Source: Puffinus mauretanicus (taxonomy: Eukaryota; Chordata; Aves; Procellariiformes; Procellariidae). From it: 64,000 nucleotides of DNA. Every line of letters begins with the position of its first letter. Position 1 is the stretch's first letter. The stretch spans positions 980,277 to 1,044,276 of the forward strand of contig JAJKFH010003256.1 of NCBI GenBank assembly GCA_023333565.1, written 5' to 3'. Shown one piece after another: positions 25,701-37,700 of this stretch. The position numbers were made by a program, and so were the translations under genes. The notes under the pieces were generated by a model. It was not told the origin of the DNA, did no database searches, and saw nothing but the letters and a program-made list of their open reading frames with translations.

Positions 25701-28700
25701 TGTCCATGTAGTCTCATGTCCAGTGATACCTAAATCCTTTCCCTCTTTTTTGGTCTTTAGAGGGTCGCCTCCCACCACTAGTACGAGCAGCTCCAGCCTG
25801 ACAAATGATGTGACAAAACAGCCAGTCAGTCGGGACATCACGTCTGTAAGACCTGCCAATGTCGGCAACATGGGGGTTCAGTATACTCCCCACTCCCACC
25901 AATTCCCCAGGACAAGAAAAATGTTTGACAAAGGGCCAGAACAGGTAAAGAGACTTGCTTTCAGATCTGACTACTTCCCTGCTCCACTGGGTTTTCTTAC
26001 GCATTCTGTTCTTTGTGTTTTATTTCTACATATCTGTTGTTTGCTTCTAGCTGCTGTTAACTCCAGATTGGCTTCCTCTAACCAGTAAAATAAAAATTGA
26101 TTAATTTTTTTTTTCTTCAGGATAATTTTTTTTTATAGCTTTTGATAGGGCATTATTCACGTCTGCTACTAAGAAGCGTTTAATCAGAATTGATTGTTTA
26201 TTCTTTCATGAACATTTGTCTGTGTGAGTCATAGTGCAGAGTCAGATTTGTGACCCTCAAGTGCTTTTTCTCCAACCTCAGCAAAGCAGGGACTGAGGAG
26301 GGAAACCTTTAACACACAAACTGGCGTTCCTCTCGAGAGACTGATAGGTGCTCCTGCACCAGAATATTCACCTTCTTTCCAGCGGTTCTGACCCGCTCCG
26401 CGCCTGGCAGCCTCTCTTCACTATGCGCAAGGGAGGACGGGAGCCCAGACTATTCCCAGGAAGACCAAAGCTCGTAGCAGGTCGCCCTGCTGGGAGAGAG
26501 CGGCTCAGTCAGGAGCTGTGAGGACCTCTGGGAGGAATGGCGGTGACTCCTCTTTTCAGCATGCAAGCAAGCCAGCAAGGGTTTTGCATACGTTTTAGCA
26601 TTCTGAAGACAGTCGTCAGGTACTGGGCATTTTTCCACTTACAGAAGCATGAAGGACTGATGTGGTGCCAAGTAGAGCAATCAGTCAGATTTTAGTATGC
26701 ACAAAGGATGCTGGATGTCACCTTCAGATGACTTCAGATGAGTCATGTCGTATGAATATTGTTGAGCCCAAGCACGCTCGGACGTGCTTGTGGCCATCAC
26801 TTGAAGGTAGAGACCGTACTTATCAATGGCCAGTGTTCTTCAGGGTTCAGCCATCTGGCAGTAGTTTTGTGTCTGCCTCTCCCCCTACTTCAGCACATTT
26901 CCAGGACTTTTCTGGTGCTGGCTCTGTGGACGAGAGGGAACTGAAAAGGCAGCAGGTGTGTTCTGCTGCCTGTGCTAATGCACAGAGCGTGGCGGGGAGG
27001 ACATCGACCCTCCTTTTCTCCCTCCTGGCACTATAAAAAGGAAGGCTTCTCCCATCTGAAGCTGTGAGGTACGTGCATTGCAGTCCACAGGACAAGTGGA
27101 CGGCACAGCTTTCGGATGTTCTGACTCCTGAGAAGCGACTGCTCTTCACTTAAATTGGCATTTCTGCCTTTCTTTAATGAGTGATCTCACAGAAGCTACC
27201 GGAGGTGGAGAGCCAATTCTGCCGTGTGATTACAAAAAAAAAAAATGTTGAAGCCCTAGCAGAACACCTTCACTTCTCATGGGGACGGCAGCACTAGCCT
27301 GCATCATATTTCTGAAAAAATGATTGAAGACTGGTTGAATGGAGTGGTCTGTCCGTTTTCTTTTTGGATGTCTTGCGCTTCGTAACCGATACTCAATGCA
27401 TATACACCCTTGATGTGAAGCTGTGTCCGGCTGTGCTTTATCCCGAATCATCTCCACTGCTCCACTGTTTCTTATGCCAGATGCTTGGGAGACCATGAGA
27501 AAACTCACCCTGGGACTTGATTTGATGATGCACTAGTGCTTCAGCCCTGATTCATACGGTAGCCTGATTATGTCTTGTGCTGTGCAGATGAGGGAATTTG
27601 CGCATTTCCGAAGAGTTAATGTTATGACAGTGATCTTAAAGTTACATGTAAAAAATTTCGTATCCTTGGCAATGTGTTTGAGCTTTTTTCTGCCTGGTGA
27701 TCTGTTGAATCTGGGTATTACTGTGTATGCATCTTGGCTGCGTGAATGGGAGGGATGTGGGTTAACACCCTGTTCTCTCTCTGGACAGACTACTGACGAT
27801 GCCGATGATGCCGTTGGACACAAAAGTTTCATTTCAGCCACGGTGCAGACGGGGTTTTGTGACTGGAGTGCGAAGTATTTTGCTCAGCCAGTCATGAAGG
27901 TAATAACTTTGTTCTCTCTGTGCATGCTTGCTGAATCACAGCGCTGCAGCTCTTGAAAGCGCTGGTGTCCTGAGCGTAGGCTAGTGGCTTTCTCTGTTCT
28001 TTTTGCCTTCCTTTTCCTTCAGTCTGGGGAGGACTGGGACATGCATCATGCTGCTCTGTGTTTGTGAAGTAAGAGGGAAGAAGTCATCAGAGGGAGCAGA
28101 AGCGTTAGGGACAGGCGGGACGGTGGTGTATTACTAGGGAAAGAGCCCAGAACAAAACCCCGTGGAGCACGTTCAAGAGCAAACGTAAAAATGAGGGGAG
28201 GTTCTGTAGCTAGTCCAGATCCACCAGTTTTGCACAGTTGCAGATTGCATTGCGGAGTTGTTTCATTTTAAATGTTGTGTGCTTGTCTATATATTGAAAA
28301 TTGTGTTATAGTAAACATTAATTGTTTTTTTTTAAATATAAATAAATGGAGTAAGGAAGATCCTTTATTCCAGAAAGGGCTGTGAGAGGCTGGAGAAGGA
28401 GAGATGCTGTTTTCTTTCTGACATTCTAGCTGAATTTTCTGGCTGTGGTGATGCTAAAACAAGCAGAGAAGCGGTGGAGACCGCTGCCCGGAGCGAACAC
28501 CACGTAATCGCAGTGGCCGCAGGACGTACCCTCCGCTCGAAGGCTTGGCTGTTCTCTGGTGTGACTTCAGAGCTGTGCTCCGCTTACGGGCACCCTCTGT
28601 AGACACCTTTAACTTAAAAAGGAGAAAGTGATAGTGACTGGACATCCACATGACTGCCTGGGGGAAACTTTGGAAGCATCCTTGTTGTTTTTTAAAGTTT

Positions 28701-31700
28701 AAAAAAAACGTTCTATTATGGCAAAGAACAACGGTGTTAATGACAACTCTCCATTGAGATCTCTTTAGAAATGAGTGTGTTCTGGTAACTAAGTTGGCTT
28801 TATGTGAAGTGAGAGATACACTGAAGCCTTGTTCAAGGAAAAAATAAAAGAAAACGGAGCTCTTAAAAGACGGGCAAAGATCATCAGTGACTGGAAAGAG
28901 ATACTGTTAAATTCCCAGAATCTTTTAGCCAAAGATCAGGTTTCAATTTTAAGTATGAAATAAAAGCATGCAGTAAATCTCACCTTATTATAAGCAAACA
29001 CGGTAAAGCAAGCCTCCAGCTACCTTGGGAGTCAAGCAGCACGAACTGCAACAGAACTTTCAGCTTAATTTCTTGGAGGTATTGCAATTTCTGTGAATAA
29101 TAATGCACAGTCTGTAAAAATGCGATTACCTGAGCAACTCCGCTAACGGATGTTTATATGCAACCACTGGTATTTAAATCTTAATAATGAAGAAACTGTA
29201 CATTTTATGTGCTGTTTCATCCAAGAATTGCCGCTGAGCCATCCGTCACCGCTCCTTCCGCTCTTTAGGCGTGTTAAATTGTTTGGTGATGAGGTGAGGT
29301 AATTGCCCCCAAGTTTAAGGATATCAGAAAACCAGTTACATGGCAGCCAGTTTCTGTGTAGCTTTGATTTCTTTAGAGAATCACCAGGAGGAAAGACTAG
29401 ATGGTAAAGTGATTGCCTGACACTTCCTCAGCGCCAGTGAAATTAACTTTCTTCTGATATCATCAGCAGAATAATTTATTAGGAGATACATCTGGCCTGT
29501 GGGGCTTGGTTGCTTGGTCAAGCTTCAAACCAGGGTTTTCTCTCATCAAGATGAGATTCGGTGTCTTGATTGAAGTCCAGAAGAGAGTACAAGAGGAGGA
29601 GGATGTTCCATCGCTTAGTTCTTATTAAAAACATTTGTCTACTTTCTAAGGAAAGCTTTTCCCCGTGAAGAGGGATGTCTTTATTAATAAAATAAATCAT
29701 GGTAGACAGCCAATCCACGGCAGGTTCAGCGTGTGGATGGGGAGCGTTGTGTGCGCGTGTGTGTATGGGTTTAGTACTTCATGCGCATAAAATAGAGAGG
29801 ATTATGCGGGGGAGGAAAGGAAGGATGTGGAGCGTTCCTGTACTGATTCATAGAAGCCGGGGAGGGGAGTCGTGGGCACTGAGGGCTTCCCTGCACCCCA
29901 GTGAGTCCCAGAGCGTTCAGTGTCTCGCCACGAGAGTGGAGGTGCTGCAGACTGCGCCCAGTGTGTGCAGAGGTCTGTCTCTTCAGCTTTCACTGGTCTA
30001 GAGGAGTGGTAGCCTGTGTGACAGCGAGGGTTCTTTTCACAGTTTCCGAAGTGTTTTCGCTTGGAAATACTCGCTGACTGGGGTTGGGTTTTCTGAGCAC
30101 AGACTGTCCTCAACAGCAATGTTTTAGGTAACGTTTGAGCAAAACAAAACTGTGTTTTCTAATAAAACAAGGAAGTGAATTGATTTCCCCATTACTTGTG
30201 TAAAGCAGCTTTAAAAGGCCAAGTAGAGGGTTTCTGCAGAAAAACTTGCGTGTTATGCTGTACTAACAGGGAATTATACGTACCTTTGTAATTAGAGTGG
30301 GTGGTGTGTGTGCAAGGGACAGGGAGAAGTCCCTCTACGAGAACTTTCTTTGGCGTTTCTTGATTGCTGCTGTGCAATCGGGCAGGACCGGCCATCCGCT
30401 AACTCGGGTGTTGGCCGAGTTTCTACAGAGTGCTCCTCTCCTAGAGCAAACAGCCCTGGCTGGTGGCTGCTGTCTTTTGGGAACTTCAGCCTCCTGAGAA
30501 AGGCAAAGAGTAAAGTCTACCGAGTACTGATGGAAAAAGATGACATTGATGTTTAATTCCGATACTTCATTTGGAGATGCAGCCTACCATCATAAACAGG
30601 GAAAGACAAGACAACCATTCCTGTAATGAATAAACATAAAGTGACTGTGAGTGCATCTTAGTCATATTTAATTTATGAATTTAGTTTTGCTTCATAGACC
30701 TTGCTCTGAGAATGCTTTCACTGGAAAGATTGAGTGTAAATCACTGGCTCGGTTTCAAGCCATCATACCGAATTTGATTTATTGATTATCTAATCAAATA
30801 AATGGAGAAAGAAAATACTGCATTGTGAATTCTCAATGTGCCAGGAAATACAGATACCTGCCCTAGCTCTGATCTCTACAAAAGTCTTTCCTCCTCCCGA
30901 AACTCCTGTGGCAAAAGGCTGTTCTAACCACGGGCGGCCTTGGACTGAGCGGCACAGGAAAACCGTGTTGCCAGCTGTCAGGAAGCCCTGAGTCAAGGAG
31001 AGCGGGAGCCAGCGTCTGTTATTTCCAGGACTGGCAGAACATGCAGGCAGGAGCTGGTGAGGATCCTGGAAGGTGAGAATTACATAAGAAATCCTTCCTG
31101 ATAAATCCCTGCCTTAACTTCAGCGCTGTGTCTTGGCCGATGTTCAAAGTCCTGGTAGAGAAGCGAGCCTTCCGGGCAATTGCTGCAGTAACGTTAACCA
31201 GGGAAGAACTGCACTTACTACTGCAGCCGTCTGCTGAATCCTCCCTGCTCCCCTCCAAGCGCTGACTTCCATGTCGAGAGGGAGAGACAAAGTGCTAAAG
31301 AAGAAAAACTTTGTTGGCTTTCAAATGACACTGCTTGGTGGGAGGCTTCAGAATCGTAATTGGTTTCTGTCTGAGTGGAAGCTCAGAGATATTAGGAATC
31401 GGTGGCATGTTGTGATCCTCGTCATGCGGCACTGTTTGTGACTCCCACCGTGCCTCTGGGAGCTCTGCTCGGAGGAGAGCTGAGCAACAGCCAACACCGG
31501 GCTGCTGTTTACTGAAGCGACTTTCTGATGCTTAAATGGGAGCTGGCTGGGAGGGAGACAAAGACATGAATGATGAGCCTAAATAGTTAGTTCTTTTGAA
31601 TAATAATTTCTGTTTTTCCAGCAGCAGCTGGGCTAGAGATCACAGCTCTCTGCTACACACACATCCTGACGTACTCCCGTGTTGCTTGTCACCAGAAGTT

Positions 31701-34700
31701 CCCTCGTGACGTGTTCTGTGGGGTTCATATTTTCATAGATTATTGCTCCCTCCTGACGAGATCATCCGTACAGCTCTGTTCCGCAGGCAGATGGGCATGG
31801 GAGGACAGGATTGCATTTTTCCTGCATGCTCTGACTCTTTCTGCTCAGTCGGTCAAAACCTTGCCTGTTTAGCTGAAGTACACTAATTGCCTGTGTCATG
31901 CTTAACTGAACTAGTATAGAGCGTCTCTGCTAGGTTACAGTTATTTGCAACACTTTTTAAGGATGAGTTGAGTTCAACGGAGTTTATTTCATTAAGGGTA
32001 TTGTACGTTTACCCTCTGATAACACTTTGGAAGGACCCACAGGGATTTTTCTGCCTTATTCTTGCCAGTTTTCTTCTCTCAAAGCTCCGTGACCCTCCCG
32101 CAGTATCGCAAAATCGTGCCAGGTTTCTTTCTATGCAGGCTCAGGCCCCGTTACTTTTTCCTTCTAATTTGGCTGTTCACCAAATTCCAGCCAGCATCAA
32201 TCAGCTTAATGGTAACACTGGGGCTGGTGAGACCCAGAGTCTGGATCAGAAGTGAGCCACCTACAGTAAGTATCTAGCGCTCGGCAAGTATATTTTGGGC
32301 ATTTTCAGCTGTGATCCCAGCTGGACCTGGGGGAAGCTCTTGGACACACACAGATCCTGGCGGAAGCATCTTTGCAGGAACCTCCCTTACCAGTTCCAAG
32401 GTGATGACATCTCCCGTCTGCAGAGCCTTTGGCACAGAGAATACGGTTGGTTGAGTCAACTGCACCAAAGCCAAGACTTTAACATATGCCCTTAGTTTTC
32501 TCCTACTGCAAGGAGCTGGACTGCATCGCAAAGCGATACATGGATATAACCCCTTCACAACACAGCGATCCTCTGGGCGAGCGTCTGGGAGTCCCCTTTG
32601 CTCGCATCTTCAGAGGAAGAAGAGGAAGACAAAGATGGCAAACCTTGTGGAAGCAGAGGCTGCCCTAGAGCATACGTGAATCGCAGGTGCTGCAGGAAGA
32701 TGCCCGGGCACCCAAAGTGGCACAGGCCAGGTGGAGACATCATCTGTTCTTTGCTGTTCTGGGGGAGGAAAGGCTTTTGCTGGGGTGGTGTCCAGCTTTC
32801 AGGTTTGTCACAGTCAAGCAGCACACCGGCAGTGCAGATGCAAACAGAGGAACTGAAACAAAAAGCGACTGATTAGAGAGGATTCCATGCAGGAAAATAG
32901 AGGCAGGGCCCTTCTCTCCCCTCGTCCGTTGATGCCTTACTCGTGCATGGGATCTCGGTCACGTGCTGGGGATCTGAGGCAGTGAAATAATCTCTCCTGG
33001 TATGTCTACAGCGTCAGCTTTGGCTGCTGCCCTCCCCCGGAGCGCCGGGTGTCTGCAGGAGGGAGCTGCGTGCGGTGGCAGAGGCGGGGTATGTTTGGTT
33101 TCTGTGAGGAAACACTTTTGCTGACCGGGCACAGCACAGGTCGCTGTTACCTCACCCAGCACAAGTGTTGTCTCCAGAATGGTCAAAGCAATCGGAGATC
33201 ACGTCTAACAAGATACAGAAGGATTTTGTCGTTGTCAGCTCTGACCAGACAGCAGAGAGGAAAGCCTTAAGTAGCAGGCGGTAAAGATGCCTTTATTCTC
33301 TACCTAAGGAAATGATAATAGCTATTTTAATTCCTTTTTTAAGGACCTGCGGATGAATGCAGGACTCAAGGATGCAGCAGAATGCTACAGTTGAAAGGAC
33401 AGTAAATGTGCTCCAGAAGACGAAGTTTCAGTGAGGAGAAGGGGCGTGCGACGTGTGTGGATACGCACGGGATGGAGCCGGGCCCTGCCTGCAGGCAGCC
33501 TGGAAAGGAGGAGCTGCAGGAACCGGCACAGGTGGACAGGGACACGCGCCTGCATCCCTCTGCACCTCGGGAAAGCGCGCTCAGCAGCCCGCTCTCCCTG
33601 AACACGCGTTCCCATCGGAGAGCTTGGCCTGCACGCTGCAGCCTCTCGGGGTCAGCGGTACCACGCAAGGAGCACATAGTTGCACACAGTTTTAAAAGGA
33701 TCTGTATGTGCGTTTTCAAAAATAAATGCTTTGGCGTTGTTGGGGAGGAGTTGTACTCTTTACAATAAAATCTTGCGCTCTTGCTGCGTTCATTGCGCAG
33801 GTCTTCACTTGCGTTTCTGAAAGGATCTCAGCTGTGTGTGGGCTTTGGGTTGTTAGCGGTAGGACCTTTGATGGTTGGACATTTGACAGTTGATAGTCTC
33901 CAAAGCAATCAATATACACAGTTTCAACATAACAAGCAGTGTCGGAGATTTCTCACAAGCCAGCCTGCCGGAACTTCCCCAGAGATTTGTCATCCCATCG
34001 TGACAAGCTATAGGTGGTGCTGGCCATACTTCTGTCTTGGTTTCTTGCTCAGTCCCTTTTGCCCTCTGCTTGCAGGTGGTGTGCAGGACACACCAGGCAG
34101 GTGGGTTTATGAACGGAAAGACCACTTCTGCCACCAAAACCCATTCACTGCTCTCCAGCAGTGGCCAAGGCAGAAGCTGTCCTAGCGAGCTGGGGAGGAT
34201 GGGCCGGCACCGAGTAGCATGGATGGAGCGGTGTTTGCTGGTCTTGATGAGCTTGGCGTGACTGGCCTGGCCTGCGTACGTGCCTTTTTGCTTCGCTGTT
34301 CCTCGTGACGGGGAGCCTGCTCGCTGTCTCCCTCTGGTCAGAGTATTTCATCCTACAGCCACTTGCACTGAGCGCGCGTCCAGCCCTGTCTGAGGCTTGT
34401 CTTGCCACGTGCGGTCCACTGATGCTGTGGTGTCCAGGGACCGTGCCCGGGGAGAGCTCGTTATAGGAGGAATCGTTATTACTGGTATCGGATGATAAAA
34501 ACAACTGCCTGCTCAGCCTCCTTGGAAGAGTTAAGTTATTTTTCTTCAGACCTGAGAAGTCCAGCAGCTCCTTTAATCTGATATTCTTTATCTGCTGGAA
34601 TGACGAGTGCTTTGCTCAACTGCATAACTGCGTATTTCTTAGTCCTGAACTGTGAAAGCCACTGGGTGCCTCCAGGAGAATTTACCATTCTGCTTGTTCC

Positions 34701-37700
34701 CTTCTCTTCCCCTGGCCTTTTAGGTCTTACTTTAATTTATTCCCAGAGAAGCTGGATTTTCATTAAGGTGTAGGTGTAATCTCTCTGCTTTCAAATCTGC
34801 TTTGATGTATTTTATCTTAGGTTTGTTTATTGCTTTACATTATTGCTCATTTGTCATTGCCTTTGTAAAAGATGTTGTATTCTTGAAAAATTGAAATAGT
34901 AGTGCTTTTTTTTTTTTTCTTCCCCCAGGAGGAAGGGTGGAGGGTGGGTTTCTTATTTTTTATTTATTTTGAAGAAGCAGAAATTTAGCTCAGTAATAGT
35001 TGTTTTCCAAAGCATAGTGCATTTTAAGACAGTATATATAATAGTGACAGACGATTTAAGTACTTTCTTATTCAGGAAAAAAAAGTGTGTGTTTGTGGGG
35101 AATGGGGAAGGAGTGAAAGGACTTTGTCTTCTATGTCTCCCTTCTCCGAGGGTTACTCCTCTTGGAACAGCCATCATCAAAAGAAGCTAGGTTAGAGTCC
35201 TGTAGCTCAGCTCCTTAATTGATGCGAGGGTTTCTGGAGCAGTGGTGTTGCTAGTCTTGGATAGCTTTTTAAGCATTAAATAAAAGCCACATCATATGTA
35301 ACTCCTGCAGTGGTTTGGGGGGGAGACATTGTGAGTTTGTTCCCTTTAATCCTGTACTTCGACTAAGGGTACGAGTACCCGTGATCTCTGCCAGTCCTTA
35401 GGAGCAGCCCGTGACGTGCCCCGGCGGGAGCTGCGGTAGTGCTGGTGCAGAATCCCGAACCGGTCCTCTGGCTCGAGGACAGATTTTGTAGCAAAGCCAT
35501 GGTAGCGTGGCGAAGCCTGGAGCTATGGGGTGTGAATAAATATAATAAAATAGAGCAGGGTGGCTGTGTACTGCTGCAGGGCCTCTCTCCAATTTCAGGG
35601 GGACACAGGGGCACCGTTTTCTTGTAGCCAGTTCTGGAATGGGAAACTGAAACAGTTGCCGTCGCTAGTAAATGTGATGTTGGTAACCTGGGCGCCTCAG
35701 GGATTCGAAAATAAAGTAATGCCTTTTTTGGCCTGCAGTCATCTATTAGCAATGAAAGAAAGATTTCAATGTGTTCTGAGCTTTCCGTCTGTATCAAAGC
35801 TGTGTTCTGTCTTTAATCTCAGGATTGCTCTGTGATGCTTTTCAGATGAAAAGTGCTAAGCAGAGTAATCTGTATTGCACTGAAATGGGGCTTGCGTTGT
35901 TCAGGGAGGAAAGGAATTACGGTGACTGGATGTGCAGTGGAAAGAGGTTCTTGCCAACCCCTGTGGTTTGAACGTGCATGGCTCTTCAGAAACCCCACGT
36001 CATTCGCTTTGGAGAAATGCCTACGGCTTAAAGACAAAACAAAACATAGGACAGCAAAAGGAAAGGGGAAGAGATTACAGATGATGGGGGTGATCAGAAG
36101 GATGCTCAAGTATTTAATAACATAAGGTCCCCTGAGCTCCTCCGTTTACTGCCTCTGAAGCTGGGGACCCTAAAGAATTTATGGCTTAGTATGACGTGCG
36201 CGTGTGAGTGTGTGGTGCAGAGGTAATTCGTGGAGTTTTGATGGTTACTGTTGTTTTGTGTTGTGAATATGTTGATATACTGAAAGATCCCAGAAGAGCA
36301 TGACTTGGAGAGCCAGATTCGCAAGGAGAGAGAGTGGCGGTTTCTGCGCAATGCTCGTGTCAGGAAGCAAGCCCAGAAGATCATCCAGAAGGGTGAGTGA
36401 CTTCCCTTTGCCCACGCTCTAGGCAGCTTCCTCGAGCCCCGAGCACCGCGCTTAGTCAGGACGCTGAACTGTAGAACCCCGATTAATCATGACCCCACAC
36501 TGACCCTCAAATTGGGAAGGGGCCTGTGCTCTTCCCGTGTGCGGGCGAGGCGATGCTGCTGTAGGGTGTTTCGCTAATAGTCACTCACCTTTCCGTTCTC
36601 GGCCGCTGGATTTGTTCGCCAGATCAGGGGAGCGACCGCTTTAGATGTCAAGCGTCTGCCTTCCCCTTTGAAAACTTAACCACAGCGCCGTGTTAGAAAA
36701 TGACGCTGTTGGTCACAAGCGGAGCGCTCGGCCGGAGCCTAGCACCGGGCTGGCTAACCTTCGAGTCCAGCGGAGCGGAGGAGCCCGAGAGCAATGACTT
36801 CTTTGAAGGAGGAGAGAGCTTGCCGCGAAGGCAGGCTTCCACCCGTACAAGAACTGACACAGCATCCGATTTTCAATGCAGGTACCGGCTCCCGAGCCCC
36901 GGGGCTGGCGGGCAGCAGCTGAGCTCTGCAGCTGTGCTCCCCACCGCAGCCGGCACCGCTGCGAGAGCCAGCGCAGCTGGCATGAAATCGATAATTCAGA
37001 GGCCCTTAACAGATGCTGTTGATTTACCGTTTGGGCTTTTCCTCCCTGTCCTGTAAAGTTTGGATGGATACCGTAGGTTATGTTTCTAAAGGGATAGAAG
37101 GCAGAATATTGTAGGATAAACTTCAGAGCTGCAGTCTGGCTCAAGCAGCGCTTGATGTGTGTCAGACACCGTTTGGACGGCTGGTCATGGCAAACCAGCT
37201 CTGCCGAGCTGCTGGACGTGTCCTCGGGATGCTCCGAAGGCATCTCAGCGATGTCTTTCATGTTCCCTGCGCTGCTGAACTCTGTAAATGATTGCTTACT
37301 CCTTATATCCCATTATATTGTTAATGCTTGTATGTATGGCTTTATGCGTGCTTACACATTTCCCTCTAACGTGCCTCAGGTTCACGTTTCGTTGGCGTGT
37401 ACTCTCCAGAAAGCTGATAGCGCTTTTATTTATGACTCTCTATGCCTCTACGAGGCAGCGGTTGGGCTAGAATTCGTATAGCGCAGGAAGTTATTCGAAT
37501 ACAGCGGAACCCAACGAAGTGCCCTCAGGAATTTGCATGCTTAAATTATTCCTGCTTGTGTGCCTCGAACAGCAGAGGCTGGAGAGTGGCATTTATGGGA
37601 GCTCTTCTCATGGCATCCTCCCGGCAGCGTTCCCGGGGCAGAGCCGTACGGGCAGGCGGTTCCTCTCCTGGGTTGCTCGCTGAGGCACGCGGAGTTGGAA

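Larger units (their letters stand above)
27900..36286 (+). other. RPTOR intron (8.4 kb) with one exon-like segment
   Basis: GT-AG intron. Its donor is gtaata, and its acceptor (gatatactgaaag) lacks a clear pyrimidine tract. It includes an AT-rich palindrome at 30782-30797, an exon-like 75-nt segment at 32191-32265 and a CpG-rich patch around 33.4-33.65 kb. Two adjacent minus-strand frames at 32274-32824 encode no protein I recognise. Much of 28.7-31 kb looks like ordinary AT-rich intron. Confidence 0.85.

Noticed and set aside
35363..35797. 144-codon minus-strand frame
   Set aside because: The translation looks random; nothing supports a gene.
36713..37261. 182-codon minus-strand frame
   Set aside because: No domain or similarity recognised and no splice or promoter support.
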